A stretch of 64,000 nt of DNA from Pseudomonadota bacterium (GTDB lineage: Bacteria > Pseudomonadota > Alphaproteobacteria > Rhizobiales > Rhizobiaceae). The notes under the pieces were generated by a model. It was given only the letters and a program-made list of their open reading frames with translations, did no database searches and was not told the DNA's origin. Shown in pieces: positions 1-9,026 of this stretch (position 1 is its first letter; every line of letters starts with the position of its first letter). The position numbers were made by a program, and so were the translations under genes. The DNA lies in the NCBI GenBank assembly GCA_023451735.1, contig JAEXYH010000091.1, positions 1 to 64,000 on the forward strand. Direction: 5' to 3'.

Positions 1-353
1 CCAGGCTGAAGATCGTCATCCTTGCTCCCAACGTTGGCTTTGACCAGTGCGTCGAGAGGCGAGACTGTCGCATCTCTAACTGGCCCAACTGTCGCATTAC
101 TAAATAGCCCTTACAAACAAAGATCGCGTAATCTGTCTTATGGAACTATCTGACGCCACAGCCGGAGGACTTCCAGTAGTTTCGCAGAAAAGTTCAAATA
201 AGTATTTGCAGAAGCAGGAACATTTAACGCTCCGCCATATGATCCACAGTCATATTCTGGCGGCCAGAGATTATATCCGAACTTCTCCGAAACCTTTTCC
301 TTCTGGGCGTCTTAACTCCAAGCGGCAGAGATCGCGAGGAATCGGAGAGAACC
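1..353. other. Upstream region, no gene recognised
   Basis: No convincing coding frame is visible. The stretch includes the leader of the alcohol dehydrogenase gene. Several GGAAC pentamers occur (for example near 142 and 217), but none has a GTT at the 16-17 base spacing seen elsewhere in the window. Confidence 0.5.
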
Positions 354-1454
354 ATGACAAAAGCCATAGGCTACGCCGCGAAACACTCCTACAGCCGACT
401 GAAGCCGTTGGAGTTCGAATGCCAGGAGCCCGGCGCGAGCGATGTCGAAATCGAAATCGCATACTGCGGCGTCTGCCACTCGGATGTCCATCAGGCCGAG
501 AACGACTGGGGCAATACGGTTTATCCCTGCATGCCCGGTCACGAAATCGTCGGCCGCGTTACCAAAGTCGGCGGCAACGTCACACGTCATTCGGTTGGTG
601 ATCTCGTCGGCGTCGGCTGTATGATCGATAGCTGCCGGGAATGCGAGTCCTGCCGGGGCGGCGAAGAACAATATTGCGAAGGTCCCAACTCCTGGCTCGC
701 GACCTATAACGGCCCGATGAAGCCTGCGGCGATGGCAAAGACCGGTCAGAATTCATACGGCCGCGACAACACCTTCGGCGGTTACTCAACGTCCATCGTC
801 GTCAAGGAAGACTTCGTCCTCAAGATACCCGCCTCGATACCGGTCGAGGCCGCCGCGCCGATCCTGTGCGCAGGCGTCACGACCTTTTCCCCGCTCAAGC
901 ACTGGGGCATCAAAGGCGACCAAACGTTGGGTATCGTAGGCTTGGGCGGCCTAGGTAACATGGCCGTAAAGATCGCTAAGGCCATGGGGGCGGACGTTAC
1001 GGTCTTCACGACCACTAAGGAAAAGATCGACGAAGCGCGCAAGCTCGGGATCAAGGGCGTCCTCGAAAGCGACAGTGACGCTCTCGCCGGTCTCGAGGCG
1101 ACATTCGACTTCATCCTTTCGACTATCCCGGAAAAGCATAAGGTCGATCCGTTCACGGCTCTACTCAAGCGGGACGGCACATATGTCGCCGTCGGCGCGC
1201 TCGCGCCGATGTCCGGATACGACAACCAGGCGATGATCATGGGCCGCAAGAAGCTGGCCGGGTCGCTCATCGGTTCGATCGCCGAGACACAGGAAATCCT
1301 CGACTTCTGCGCCGAGCATCAAATAGCGCCCGACGTGCAGGTCATCCCGATCCAGGAGGTAAACGAGGCTTACAGAAAAATCAAAAAAGGCGACGTTCGG
1401 TTTCGCTACGTGATCGATATAGCCAGCCTGCGGGGCGAGCTCGCCGAAGGCTGA
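354..1454 (+). CDS. Zinc-dependent NAD(P) alcohol dehydrogenase (YahK/cinnamyl-alcohol type)
   Basis: Medium-chain dehydrogenase/reductase of 366 residues that should interconvert alcohols and aldehydes in the cytoplasm with NADPH or NADH. The catalytic-zinc motif GVCHSDVH lies around residues 39-46 and GHE at 62-64. The structural-zinc cysteines are C94, C97, C100 and C108. A Rossmann motif GLGGLG sits near residue 200. Length and motif order match the YahK/AdhC branch. The start is the ATG preceded by GGAGAG. The gene appears to stand alone, with a 94-base gap before the PfpI gene that carries a stress-type promoter. Substrate unknown; aldehyde detoxification is the usual inference. Confidence 0.92.
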   Translation: MTKAIGYAAKHSYSRLKPLEFECQEPGASDVEIEIAYCGVCHSDVHQAENDWGNTVYPCMPGHEIVGRVTKVGGNVTRHSVGDLVGVGCMIDSCRECESCRGGEEQYCEGPNSWLATYNGPMKPAAMAKTGQNSYGRDNTFGGYSTSIVVKEDFVLKIPASIPVEAAAPILCAGVTTFSPLKHWGIKGDQTLGIVGLGGLGNMAVKIAKAMGADVTVFTTTKEKIDEARKLGIKGVLESDSDALAGLEATFDFILSTIPEKHKVDPFTALLKRDGTYVAVGALAPMSGYDNQAMIMGRKKLAGSLIGSIAETQEILDFCAEHQIAPDVQVIPIQEVNEAYRKIKKGDVRFRYVIDIASLRGELAEG

Positions 1455-1480
1455 CGCGATCTAAACGATTGGCGGGACGC

Positions 1481-1505
1481 GGAACTTCATTGCGGGGCTT
1501 CCGTT
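1481..1505 (+). promoter_or_regulatory. Candidate EcfG/RpoE2 promoter
   Basis: GGAAC, 16 bases, then CGTT: an exact match to the alphaproteobacterial general-stress sigma consensus, ending 43 bases before the ATG of the PfpI-family gene. Motif seen directly; sigma assignment inferred. Confidence 0.75.
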
Positions 1506-1548
1506 AGCCACAGCTCAAGAAGACGTAATCGAACCACGAGGAAACATC

Positions 1549-2118
1549 ATGACCCTAGCAGGTAAGAACATCGCGATCCTGATCGCACCGCGCGGCACCG
1601 AGGAGCCGGAGTTCAAGCAGCCCAAAGACGCGGTGGTGGCCGCTGGCGCTACCGTAACCGTGATCGGCCTCGAGAGCGGTGAGGCTCAGACCAACAACAA
1701 CGACCTCGACCCGGGCAGCAGCTATCCAGTCGACAAGACGATCGGCGAGGTATCTGCAGATCAGTTCGATGGCCTGGTCATCCCCGGTGGGTGCATCGGA
1801 GCCGACAAGTTGCGGGCAGACAAGGCGACCGTGGAATTCGTGCATGCCTTCTTCCAGCAGGCAAAGCCCGTCGGCGTCATCTGCCACGGCCCTTGGCTTC
1901 TCGTCGAGGCTGACGTTCTTGAGGGCCGGACCGTCACGTCGTTCCCTTCTGTCAGGAAAGACATCGAGAACGCGGGTGGCACCTGGGTCGACAGAGAAGT
2001 GGTCGTCGACAAGGGCCTGGTCACCAGCCGGAACCCTAAGGACCTGCCCGCCTTCTGCGCCAAGATCGTCGAAGAGTTCGAGGAAGGCAAACACCAGCAG
2101 CAGGCACGCAGCGCCTGA
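1549..2118 (+). CDS. DJ-1/PfpI family type 1 glutamine amidotransferase-like protein
   Basis: A 189-residue protein of the DJ-1/PfpI superfamily (YhbO/general stress protein 18 type), whose members act as deglycases, proteases or chaperones against carbonyl stress. The nucleophile elbow is VICHGPWLL with Cys112 followed by His113. An acidic pair (Glu18-Glu19) near the N-terminus corresponds to the conserved glutamate that supports the nucleophile. The start has an AGGAAA-type ribosome site. It is followed after 109 bases by a catalase-related gene in the same direction, so co-transcription from the stress promoter at 1481-1505 is likely. Confidence 0.92.
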   Translation: MTLAGKNIAILIAPRGTEEPEFKQPKDAVVAAGATVTVIGLESGEAQTNNNDLDPGSSYPVDKTIGEVSADQFDGLVIPGGCIGADKLRADKATVEFVHAFFQQAKPVGVICHGPWLLVEADVLEGRTVTSFPSVRKDIENAGGTWVDREVVVDKGLVTSRNPKDLPAFCAKIVEEFEEGKHQQQARSA

Positions 2119-2227
2119 CCTGAAATCCTCTGTGGTGCGTGATCTCCGCGGTCGCGCGCTGCGGAGTGCCAGATAGCATATCTGCCTCCACCTGTTCACC
2201 ACATGTCCCTCACTCAGGAGTAAATCC

Positions 2228-3313
2228 ATGACAGCATCACCCGTGAGATATTCACCCGATCTCGAGGTCATCAAGTCCGACGAGCGGGAAACGATTTCCG
2301 GACTGATTGACCAGTTCGATATCATCCTTGAGAAGACCGCGGAGGATTACGGGCATGCGGTCCGCTCCGTCCACGCCAAAGCCCACGGCATTCTCGAAGG
2401 AAAGATGACCATCCGCGCGGGCCTGCCGCCCGAACTCGCCCAGGGCCTTTTCGCCAAGCCGGGCGAACACGAAGTCTACCTGCGACTATCCACCAATGCG
2501 GGCGACATCCTGCCGGACACTGTCGCCCTGCCTCGTGGCCTTGCTATGAAAGTGGTCGGAGTAGACGGCCCTCGTCTGGCCGATGCCGACGGAAGCACCC
2601 AAGACTTCGTAATGGTGAACGGTCCTGTGTTCCAGGCTCCCAACCCCGAGAAGTTCCTATCCAGCCTGAAGCTGCTGGCAAGGACGACCGATAGGATGGA
2701 AGGGACGAAGGAAGTGTTGTCGAGCGTGCTTCAGACGGTCAACAAGGGTCTTGAGGCGGTCGGCGTCTCCAGCCCGACCGTGCAATCGCTCGGCGGCGCT
2801 CCAAACGTCGATCCTTTGGGCGAGACTTATTTCAGCGTCACCCCTTTCCGCTATGGCGACTACGTCGCCAAATTCCGGCTGACGCCCGTTTCGCCCGATC
2901 TGGTAAAGCGAACGGGGACGGAGATAGATGTCAGCGTGCGCGAGGATGCAATTCGGGAGACGGTCCAAGCAGAGATGCAAAAAACGTTCGGCGAATGGGA
3001 ATTTCAGGTTCAGCTCTGTCGTGATATCGAAGAGCAGCCGATTGAGGACCCGACGGTGGAATGGAAGGAGGACGCTGCTCCCTTCCTCACGGTAGCCACT
3101 GTAAGCGCCGCACCCCAAAACAGCTGGAGCGAAGAGAAGGTGCAGAAGGTCAACGAGGAAATGCGGTTCAGCATCTGGACCGGTCTCGCGGACCATCAGC
3201 CGCTGGGCGGAATCAACCGTGCGAGGAAGGAGACTTACCTGCACTCGGCCGAATTCAGAGCAAGATACAACGGCTGTCCGTTCCACGAGCCCGCGCAGTC
3301 ATATCAAGGCTGA
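2228..3313 (+). CDS. Catalase-family (catalase-related, SrpA-like) haem protein
   Basis: A 361-residue member of the short catalase-related family rather than a classical catalase. Visible signatures are the distal-His segment SVHAKAHG (about residues 47-54), the early strand EVYLRLSTNAGD, the phrase DFVMVNGPVF, and the FRYGDYVAK segment typical of this subfamily. It lacks the long C-terminal part of full-size catalases. The start follows CTCAGGAG with good spacing. Lying behind a PfpI gene, it fits a peroxide/carbonyl defence pair. True catalase activity is not assured in this branch; peroxidase-like activity is possible. Confidence 0.88.
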   Translation: MTASPVRYSPDLEVIKSDERETISGLIDQFDIILEKTAEDYGHAVRSVHAKAHGILEGKMTIRAGLPPELAQGLFAKPGEHEVYLRLSTNAGDILPDTVALPRGLAMKVVGVDGPRLADADGSTQDFVMVNGPVFQAPNPEKFLSSLKLLARTTDRMEGTKEVLSSVLQTVNKGLEAVGVSSPTVQSLGGAPNVDPLGETYFSVTPFRYGDYVAKFRLTPVSPDLVKRTGTEIDVSVREDAIRETVQAEMQKTFGEWEFQVQLCRDIEEQPIEDPTVEWKEDAAPFLTVATVSAAPQNSWSEEKVQKVNEEMRFSIWTGLADHQPLGGINRARKETYLHSAEFRARYNGCPFHEPAQSYQG

Positions 3314-3554
3314 ACCCTCCAGGGCGGCAGCCTGTCGGTGAACTGCGATAGCCATTCCACAACACGATTGCCGGAGGTCTGGAATAGGTGTGGCCCATAT
3401 GAACACGCACACCGCAATCGTGCACGTAGTCAAAGCAGTTCCCTGCAATATGGTCGTGTCTATCTATAACATCGACTTCATGGCCAGCATCCGCGAGCTC
3501 CCGGGCATGTACCGCACCGCCAAAACCAGCCCCGACGACGAGAACCTTAACCAC
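3255..3554 (-). pseudogene. glf: UDP-galactopyranose mutase, N-terminal fragment
   Basis: The first ~55 residues read as the FAD-binding N-terminus of UDP-galactopyranose mutase: VLVVGAGFGGAVHAREL (dinucleotide-binding GxGxxG), then VDVIDRHDHIAGNCFDY, then GVRVHMGHTY. After that the similarity stops and the frame runs on for about 40 unrelated residues into the 3' end of the catalase-related gene. The intact enzyme is about 370 residues, so more than 80% is missing. The GTG start with AAGGA lies 12 bases after the DUF707 stop, so the two were once a polysaccharide operon. Confidence 0.75.
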
Positions 3555-3566
3555 AGCACAGTCCTT

Positions 3567-4535
3567 TTAGATATGCGGTAATGATTGGAGGATACCCACC
3601 ATCGGCGAGATCAAAATTTGGCTTAGAAACCCGGCTTTGACCGCATGCTTAACTACAGCGAGCCACCTGACCGGCTGAGCTTGGTTCGTGAACCGGTACA
3701 ACAAGTCAATTCCGACCTGTCGCGTCAGAGCCAGCCCATTGAGCTGGCGACCGCTTCGGATAGTACCAGAAAGGATGCGAATGCGGGGAACGCTGACGCC
3801 GTTTATCCTTGTGCCACGCGTGTCGTTGACCCACTCCATTGTCTCATCCATCTCGTCCATGGCACTGTGCATTCGTGTGTCACGCATGAACTGATGAAGA
3901 TCGCCCCCAACGGGTCTCGTGTGGCATACCGTGATTGTGTCTATGATTGCGACGCCCCGGTAAGCCTTGCCTTTGATGTTACGAACCATCTGAGGCCAAA
4001 GAAAATCAAGACCGAAGCCACTGGCGGTTTTCTCGATAAAGGGCAGCGAATGAACGAGTGCTTCGCGGCTGACAAAAGGCACCATGACCTCCACGAAGTT
4101 CGTATAACGGACACTAAAGCTTGGATGCTGCAGTGTGATTAAATGCGAGTAGTAGGAGTGTTCATCCAGTGATGGCTGATAAACATGGTATGCATTCTCG
4201 ATACCAAGCGAAAAGAGACTGTCGACATCCGCCGCAGCGGCAACTATGTCATCATCTGGAAGCCAGAAGTAGTCGTAGTGGTCTATCACTTCGGGATATT
4301 GCTTGAAGAAACGATATAGTCCGTCCCATTTTCCTCCCTTGTATCGATGAACGTAGTCGGCTTCCGGAAATTCAAGGGTGGAGCTCGATCCATAATAGCT
4401 CACACCCACATCGAAATTGCGCATACCCATGGCCCAACTCCGATGGAGGCTCTTGTCCCCACAACGAACAATCGCGAGTCCGCGTGGCGACTTCTCGTCG
4501 ATGTTTGAACCAAACACGTTACCGTCCGCGGGCAT
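3567..4535 (-). CDS. DUF707 family protein (glycosyltransferase-like, polysaccharide-associated)
   Basis: A 322-residue protein with the DUF707 pattern: an early GLAIVRCGDKSLHRSW segment, a DYFWLPDDDI acidic motif reminiscent of the DxD metal site of GT-A glycosyltransferases, and a late YRGVAIIDTITVCHTRPVGG segment. No signal peptide or clear membrane helix. An ATG at 4535 with GGGA nine bases upstream is preferred over a TTG at 4550. It is followed by a broken UDP-galactopyranose mutase, which suggests a former role with galactofuranose-containing surface polysaccharide. Biochemical activity of DUF707 is not established. Confidence 0.75.
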   Translation of the reverse strand: MPADGNVFGSNIDEKSPRGLAIVRCGDKSLHRSWAMGMRNFDVGVSYYGSSSTLEFPEADYVHRYKGGKWDGLYRFFKQYPEVIDHYDYFWLPDDDIVAAAADVDSLFSLGIENAYHVYQPSLDEHSYYSHLITLQHPSFSVRYTNFVEVMVPFVSREALVHSLPFIEKTASGFGLDFLWPQMVRNIKGKAYRGVAIIDTITVCHTRPVGGDLHQFMRDTRMHSAMDEMDETMEWVNDTRGTRINGVSVPRIRILSGTIRSGRQLNGLALTRQVGIDLLYRFTNQAQPVRWLAVVKHAVKAGFLSQILISPMVGILQSLPHI

Positions 4536-4550
4536 AAACTGATTTCCCAA

Positions 4551-5304
4551 AGAACACCAACCCCCCTCAAAGAAGCGTGAATCCGCTCCTTACTCGCTGA
4601 AGTCGATTTGAAAAAAAGAGACCGACGGGCAAGCGATACCGATCTCGTCTAACCTCTCACCCGGCTGATGGAGGTAGATATTTGATATGATCATGGGGAA
4701 ACCTGTCAGTTCAATCTCATCCAAACTATTCAGCTGTCACTGAAAGTGAGATTAGGTTGCCCAGCGGATCGGCGGCTGGGATAGCCACCCACTTACGTGG
4801 GGTCCAGGTTCCAACCTAGAATACATAACATGCGGCTTCCTGCAAGTAATGAATTTAATATTTTATAAGCATCACTAGGCGATCAAGATAGACGTTCTCG
4901 CCAACGTAGATCTTCCAGTAATACTGCATGAAATTGGGATCGCCTCGCCGAATTGGGAAGAGGCGACGGCTGCGTAGCATTTGGAACATCATCCCGGACA
5001 CGCTTGACAGAGCGTTCGGCGGAGAGCTTGCCTATGAGACTCGGAGATTGGGGAAAATTGCCTGGTTGACACGCTATGTGTTGGGTTTCCGACTGATGCC
5101 ATCCGACTATTACGGAGATGATGCCTTCCAACCTCGGTTAGTTTTGTTCGTCTCAGGCTGTGTCTCTGGAATAACACCGACCATTCGGCCCCCTGGCAGA
5201 GTGTCTGCGCGACCATGCGAGCTTTAAGGCATCCGGCCTCGCGGCAATCGGGAACAACGCAGGTGATCCAATTTTCAAGCCATACGAATTGCTGCAGGGA
5301 TATG
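4551..5304. other. Long non-coding stretch, nothing recognised
   Basis: About 750 bases between the DUF707 gene and the fhu operon. Short frames exist on both strands (the best at 4928-5227 +), but none has a ribosome site or a recognisable family. The lower GC near 4830-4870 and the broken neighbour suggest decayed DNA. Confidence 0.5.
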
Positions 5305-6174
5305 TCAGAGAGGATAGGCGATTGGATAACGTGCGTTTGAAGCAGCGATTACATTCATCTCGATTCCATAAATGGCATACAGGATCTCCGATACGAGGAT
5401 TTCTTCCGGCAATCCTGTCGCGACCACGCGTCCGCTTTTTAAAGCGTGAATCCGATCACAGAAGCGGGCAGCCATGTTGATGTCGTGTAAAACAACGACA
5501 ACGCTCTTTCCGCCGTCATGAGCCAGCTGGCGCACAAGTGAAAGCACCTCCAACTGATGTGCGATATCGAGCGCTGCCGTAGGTTCGTCGAGTAGGAGGC
5601 AGCCCGCGTCCTGGGCGATCAGCATAGCAATCCAGGCCCGCTGCCGTTCTCCGCCGGAAAGCGTTCCAACGACACGATCAGCGTAGGTCTCGATACCGGT
5701 TGCCCGAATTGCGGCATCCACCTTCTCCTGATCCTCGGCGGAGAAGCGACCCAAGGCGCCATGCCAGGGATAACGTCCACATGCGACAAGCTCCCTGACT
5801 GTCATATCGGAGCCCATGCCCAGATCCTGCGGCAGGTAAGCAACAGATCGAGCAAAAGAGCGATTGTGATAGGTCTCGAGATCGCGACCAGCGTACTTGG
5901 AAGTACCCGCCGTCGGCGCAAGCTGTCGAGCGAGAATTTTCAAAAGACTGGATTTTCCCGAGCCGTTGTGGCCGACGAGCGCCACAACCTCGCCCGGAGG
6001 GAACTCGAGTGTTACGTCTGACAAGATCGCCCGCCCATCAATTCTAAGATCGATGCTCTTCACGGAGAAAGCCTGCCCCACTTCGCGCTCACATTGGTTG
6101 TCGCTTGATTCCGTGATGTGATTTCTTGCGTCTACCACAGAGATCTCCCGGTGCTTATGCTCATCAAAAATCAT
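5305..6174 (-). CDS. fhuC: Fe3+-hydroxamate ABC transporter ATP-binding protein
   Basis: ATPase of the siderophore importer, 289 residues. Walker A GHNGSGKSS at 68-76, Q-loop in LPQDL near 114-118, signature LSGGERQR at 172-179, Walker B CLLLDEP at 192-198, and the H-loop in VVLHD near 225-229. It has an unusually long hydrophilic N-terminal tail of about 35 residues before the core; no later Met would give a shorter start. The ATG overlaps the end of fhuB by four bases (ATGA), indicating translational coupling. It energises uptake of ferric hydroxamates across the inner membrane. Confidence 0.95.
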   Translation of the reverse strand: MIFDEHKHREISVVDARNHITESSDNQCEREVGQAFSVKSIDLRIDGRAILSDVTLEFPPGEVVALVGHNGSGKSSLLKILARQLAPTAGTSKYAGRDLETYHNRSFARSVAYLPQDLGMGSDMTVRELVACGRYPWHGALGRFSAEDQEKVDAAIRATGIETYADRVVGTLSGGERQRAWIAMLIAQDAGCLLLDEPTAALDIAHQLEVLSLVRQLAHDGGKSVVVVLHDINMAARFCDRIHALKSGRVVATGLPEEILVSEILYAIYGIEMNVIAASNARYPIAYPL

Positions 6175-8132
6175 CGTCGTCCAACTAGCCAGATCAGGTA
6201 AGGAGCGCCCACCATTGCCGCAAAAAGTCCAAGCGGAAGTTCATAGGGAAATGTCACCGTCCTAGCGCCAAAATCGGCGAAGGCCATGATTACGGCCCCC
6301 AGGACAAAAGACGATGCGAGGTGATCTCGCGCGGTCACGAAACCAGCCCGGATGACGATGTGGGGGGCGATGAGGCCGACAAAGCTCAATGGTCCGACTA
6401 AAACGGACGCCGCCCCAGTTGCGAGACCGCACAATGCGAGGATTAGCACCCTGCTGGTCATGATAGGAACGCCGAGACTTTGTGAGGTTGCCTGACCGAG
6501 TGGCAGTAGGGTCAACCAACGGACAAGCATCATGGATCCGAGCAGAGCGAGCACTGACAAGCTTGCCAGGAAAATTGCCGTCGCTGGCGTCGCGGCTGAA
6601 GCCGTGCCGCCGATCCAGGCCAGGATCTGCCACGAACGCTGATCTCCCGCGGCCATCAAAACCGCCAGTGTTGAGGCGCTAAGAGAACTGACCGAAATGC
6701 CTGCAAGGAGCAATTTTTCCGGAGGAAGGTTCTGGCGACGGGCGAAAGCCAGAACGATCGACATTGCCGCAAGTCCGCCTAGTGCGGCCCCGGTAATCAG
6801 ACTGTATGGGCCGCCTGCGGGGACAAGCGTCAGCGAGGCCGCAAATCCCAGTCCCGCTCCACCGCTTACCCCGATCACTTCCGGGCTCGCCATCGGGTTG
6901 CCGGTCGTCCGCTGCAAGATTGCGCCGGTAAGTGCCAGAAGCCCCCCAGCTCCAGTTACCGCCAAAAACCTCGGCCAACGCAATTGTGCCAGTTCTTCCG
7001 CATCGGAAAAAGAGAGCATCTCCCATCTCTGTCCGTTGTTCCCAACAAAAAAAGCCAGGATAAGAATGAAAGGCAGGAAAGCTAGAAGCCCTATAAGCCC
7101 CTTTGTGAATTGGATACGCTGCGTGGCGTATTTAGTTGGGACCGTTGTCCGCAGTGTTCGGACTTTGGGCAAAAGCCATAGTAATATAGGCCCTCCGATA
7201 AGCGCCGTAACGGATCCTGTCGGAAACGTCTCACCAGTTGCGCCCGAGACCGCTTGTACCGCTCCATCGCAAAGCCAAAGGAAAAGCGCACCTGCCAAAG
7301 GCGAAAGTGCTAGCACAGCTGGCGGCCTACTTACTCCACATCCCCGGACGATCGCCGCAGCGGCTAGACCGACGAAACTAATCAGGCCGACATTTGCCGC
7401 GACGAAACCGGCAAGCGCAGTTGCAATGATGGCGACGGTCAACCTTATATGACGAAGGCTGACACCGAGCGATCGGGCGCTTGCATCCCCAAGGCCCAAC
7501 AACAGTAACGGTCTGACCAGCAACAAGGCGAAGGCCATTCCAATCAGGAGCTCGATCGATAGAGCGTTGAACACCGACCAGTCCTGCTGACTGAGCGATC
7601 CCCCATTCCATGTAACGAGCGACATCAAATACTCGCCTTGCGCCAGGGTGAGCGCTGATGACAATGCGGCAGCCGTCACGCCGACCAACATTCCGGACAC
7701 GACCATCGTAATAGGCTCGAAAGACGACCTCCAGCCGAGCGCAAAGACGATCGTTGCAGCAAGACCAGCACCGAATAGGGCGACCATAGTGCGATTGCCA
7801 TCCAGGAGCTGCGGGAAGAAGAGCGTCGCGACCACGATCGCGAGCTGCGCGCCAGCCGATATGCCGAGCGTTGATGGGTCCGCGATCGGGTTGCGCAGCA
7901 GTTGCTGAAGCAGCGCACCCGATAGGCCCAATGCCGCACCCGCGATGACAGCAACCCCTGCCCTTGGGAAGATCCCATGGAGAAGGATGATCTCGTCGAG
8001 TGTCGATGGTGCGGGACCCGCCAGCGCGTCGGGCCAACTCGATATCGCCAGATGCTGCGTCGCCACAAGAAAGAAGAGAGCCAGGGCGCTCAAAAGTGCA
8101 GCCGCGCCAACGATGACCGCTTGCCTCATCAT
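6171..8132 (-). CDS. fhuB: Fe3+-hydroxamate ABC transporter permease, double-length
   Basis: A 653-residue inner-membrane permease built of two fused FecCD-type halves, as in FhuB. Each half has the family phrases: LGISAGAQLAIV in the first and VIGVSGGAGLGFAASL in the second, and each ends with the VGLISFVG / VGPLSFVGLIAPHI-like signature that contacts the ATPase. Roughly 18-20 hydrophobic segments can be read. Start and stop overlap fhuD and fhuC by four bases each. It forms the channel for the ferric hydroxamate delivered by FhuD. Confidence 0.95.
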   Translation of the reverse strand: MMRQAVIVGAAALLSALALFFLVATQHLAISSWPDALAGPAPSTLDEIILLHGIFPRAGVAVIAGAALGLSGALLQQLLRNPIADPSTLGISAGAQLAIVVATLFFPQLLDGNRTMVALFGAGLAATIVFALGWRSSFEPITMVVSGMLVGVTAAALSSALTLAQGEYLMSLVTWNGGSLSQQDWSVFNALSIELLIGMAFALLLVRPLLLLGLGDASARSLGVSLRHIRLTVAIIATALAGFVAANVGLISFVGLAAAAIVRGCGVSRPPAVLALSPLAGALFLWLCDGAVQAVSGATGETFPTGSVTALIGGPILLWLLPKVRTLRTTVPTKYATQRIQFTKGLIGLLAFLPFILILAFFVGNNGQRWEMLSFSDAEELAQLRWPRFLAVTGAGGLLALTGAILQRTTGNPMASPEVIGVSGGAGLGFAASLTLVPAGGPYSLITGAALGGLAAMSIVLAFARRQNLPPEKLLLAGISVSSLSASTLAVLMAAGDQRSWQILAWIGGTASAATPATAIFLASLSVLALLGSMMLVRWLTLLPLGQATSQSLGVPIMTSRVLILALCGLATGAASVLVGPLSFVGLIAPHIVIRAGFVTARDHLASSFVLGAVIMAFADFGARTVTFPYELPLGLFAAMVGAPYLIWLVGRR

Positions 8133-9022
8133 TCGTCTCCGCCCGCCGCCAAAAGCGCATCACCGAGGAGGCGGGCAAACCGCATGCCTGCCATCACTCC
8201 ACCATAGGGATTGACGTTGTCGAGCATCAGGATCCTGCGCTCCTTAACCGGAGCGAGCGAATTCCAGATCATGCTGCTCTGCAGGGCGCTTCGCGCTTCG
8301 ACAGGTATCTCGGAGATGATGATCAGACGCGCATCTTCGCGGGCCGACAGCTGTTCGATTGGTACTGGAGCTGCAAAGGTATAGCGGGATTTGTCTGTCC
8401 ATGCGTTCTGCAGCCCCATTCTGGAAAGAACGTCTCCGAACATGCTGTCCGAACCAAATACGCGGACATGTCGGGCATCGCCGACATTGACGAGATAAAA
8501 TGGCCGCCCGGAAAAACGCGCGAGACTCTCGCGATACACCTTCAATTGGGCCTCAGTGCCTGCGAGCACCCTTGAAGCCTCATCTCGCCTGTTCAGCGTC
8601 TGAGCCAAACATTCGATCGCCGAGACGGCTTTTTCGAATGGTGGCTCGCCTCGTATGTAGAAAGGCAAGGAGATGATCGGTGCGATCCGCTCAAAGGCCG
8701 CTTGATGGCGCGTGTAGAATGGAGACACCAATATCAGCTCGGGCTTCAAAACATGAAGCAGCTCGAAATTGGGTGTGCCCCGCAGGCCAAGGTCAATCAC
8801 GGTCTGCGGGATTTCTGGTTCTACGGCATCCTTGCGAAACTGTATCAGTTCCGTCGCAGCGACAGGCATTACGCCCAATGCAACTGCGGTTTCAAGCATC
8901 GCCCAGTCGATCGCGGCGAGACGTGGACCACCGGTGGCAGAAACCTTACCAGTCACCAATGAAGCAGCGACGCCGAGAATGATTTCCCGACGCCGCAAAT
9001 TAAACGGAGATGTCAAAGTCAC
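8129..9022 (-). CDS. fhuD: Siderophore ABC transporter substrate-binding protein (FhuD-like)
   Basis: A 297-residue periplasmic binding protein of the iron-siderophore (FhuD) type. The N-terminus carries a twin-arginine-like signal, RRREIILGVAASLV, consistent with Tat export as in E. coli FhuD; there is no lipobox cysteine. Core phrases are LLHVLKPELILVSPFY, LVNVGDARHVRVFGSDSMFGDVL and NPYGGVMAGMRFARLLGDALL. The start is a GTG five bases after the receptor stop with no strong ribosome site, so it probably depends on coupling. It captures ferric hydroxamate in the periplasm. Confidence 0.93.
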   Translation of the reverse strand: MTLTSPFNLRRREIILGVAASLVTGKVSATGGPRLAAIDWAMLETAVALGVMPVAATELIQFRKDAVEPEIPQTVIDLGLRGTPNFELLHVLKPELILVSPFYTRHQAAFERIAPIISLPFYIRGEPPFEKAVSAIECLAQTLNRRDEASRVLAGTEAQLKVYRESLARFSGRPFYLVNVGDARHVRVFGSDSMFGDVLSRMGLQNAWTDKSRYTFAAPVPIEQLSAREDARLIIISEIPVEARSALQSSMIWNSLAPVKERRILMLDNVNPYGGVMAGMRFARLLGDALLAAGGDE

Positions 9023-9026
9023 GAGA

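Noticed and set aside
217..245. GGAAC upstream of the alcohol dehydrogenase
   Set aside because: No GTT at 16-17 bases downstream.
140..601. Open frame overlapping the alcohol dehydrogenase start
   Set aside because: Basic, Arg/Ser-rich composition of an out-of-frame shadow; no ribosome site; overlaps a well-supported gene.
4928..5227. Frame encoding a 99-aa protein in the empty stretch
   Set aside because: No ribosome site and no recognisable domain; composition ambiguous.
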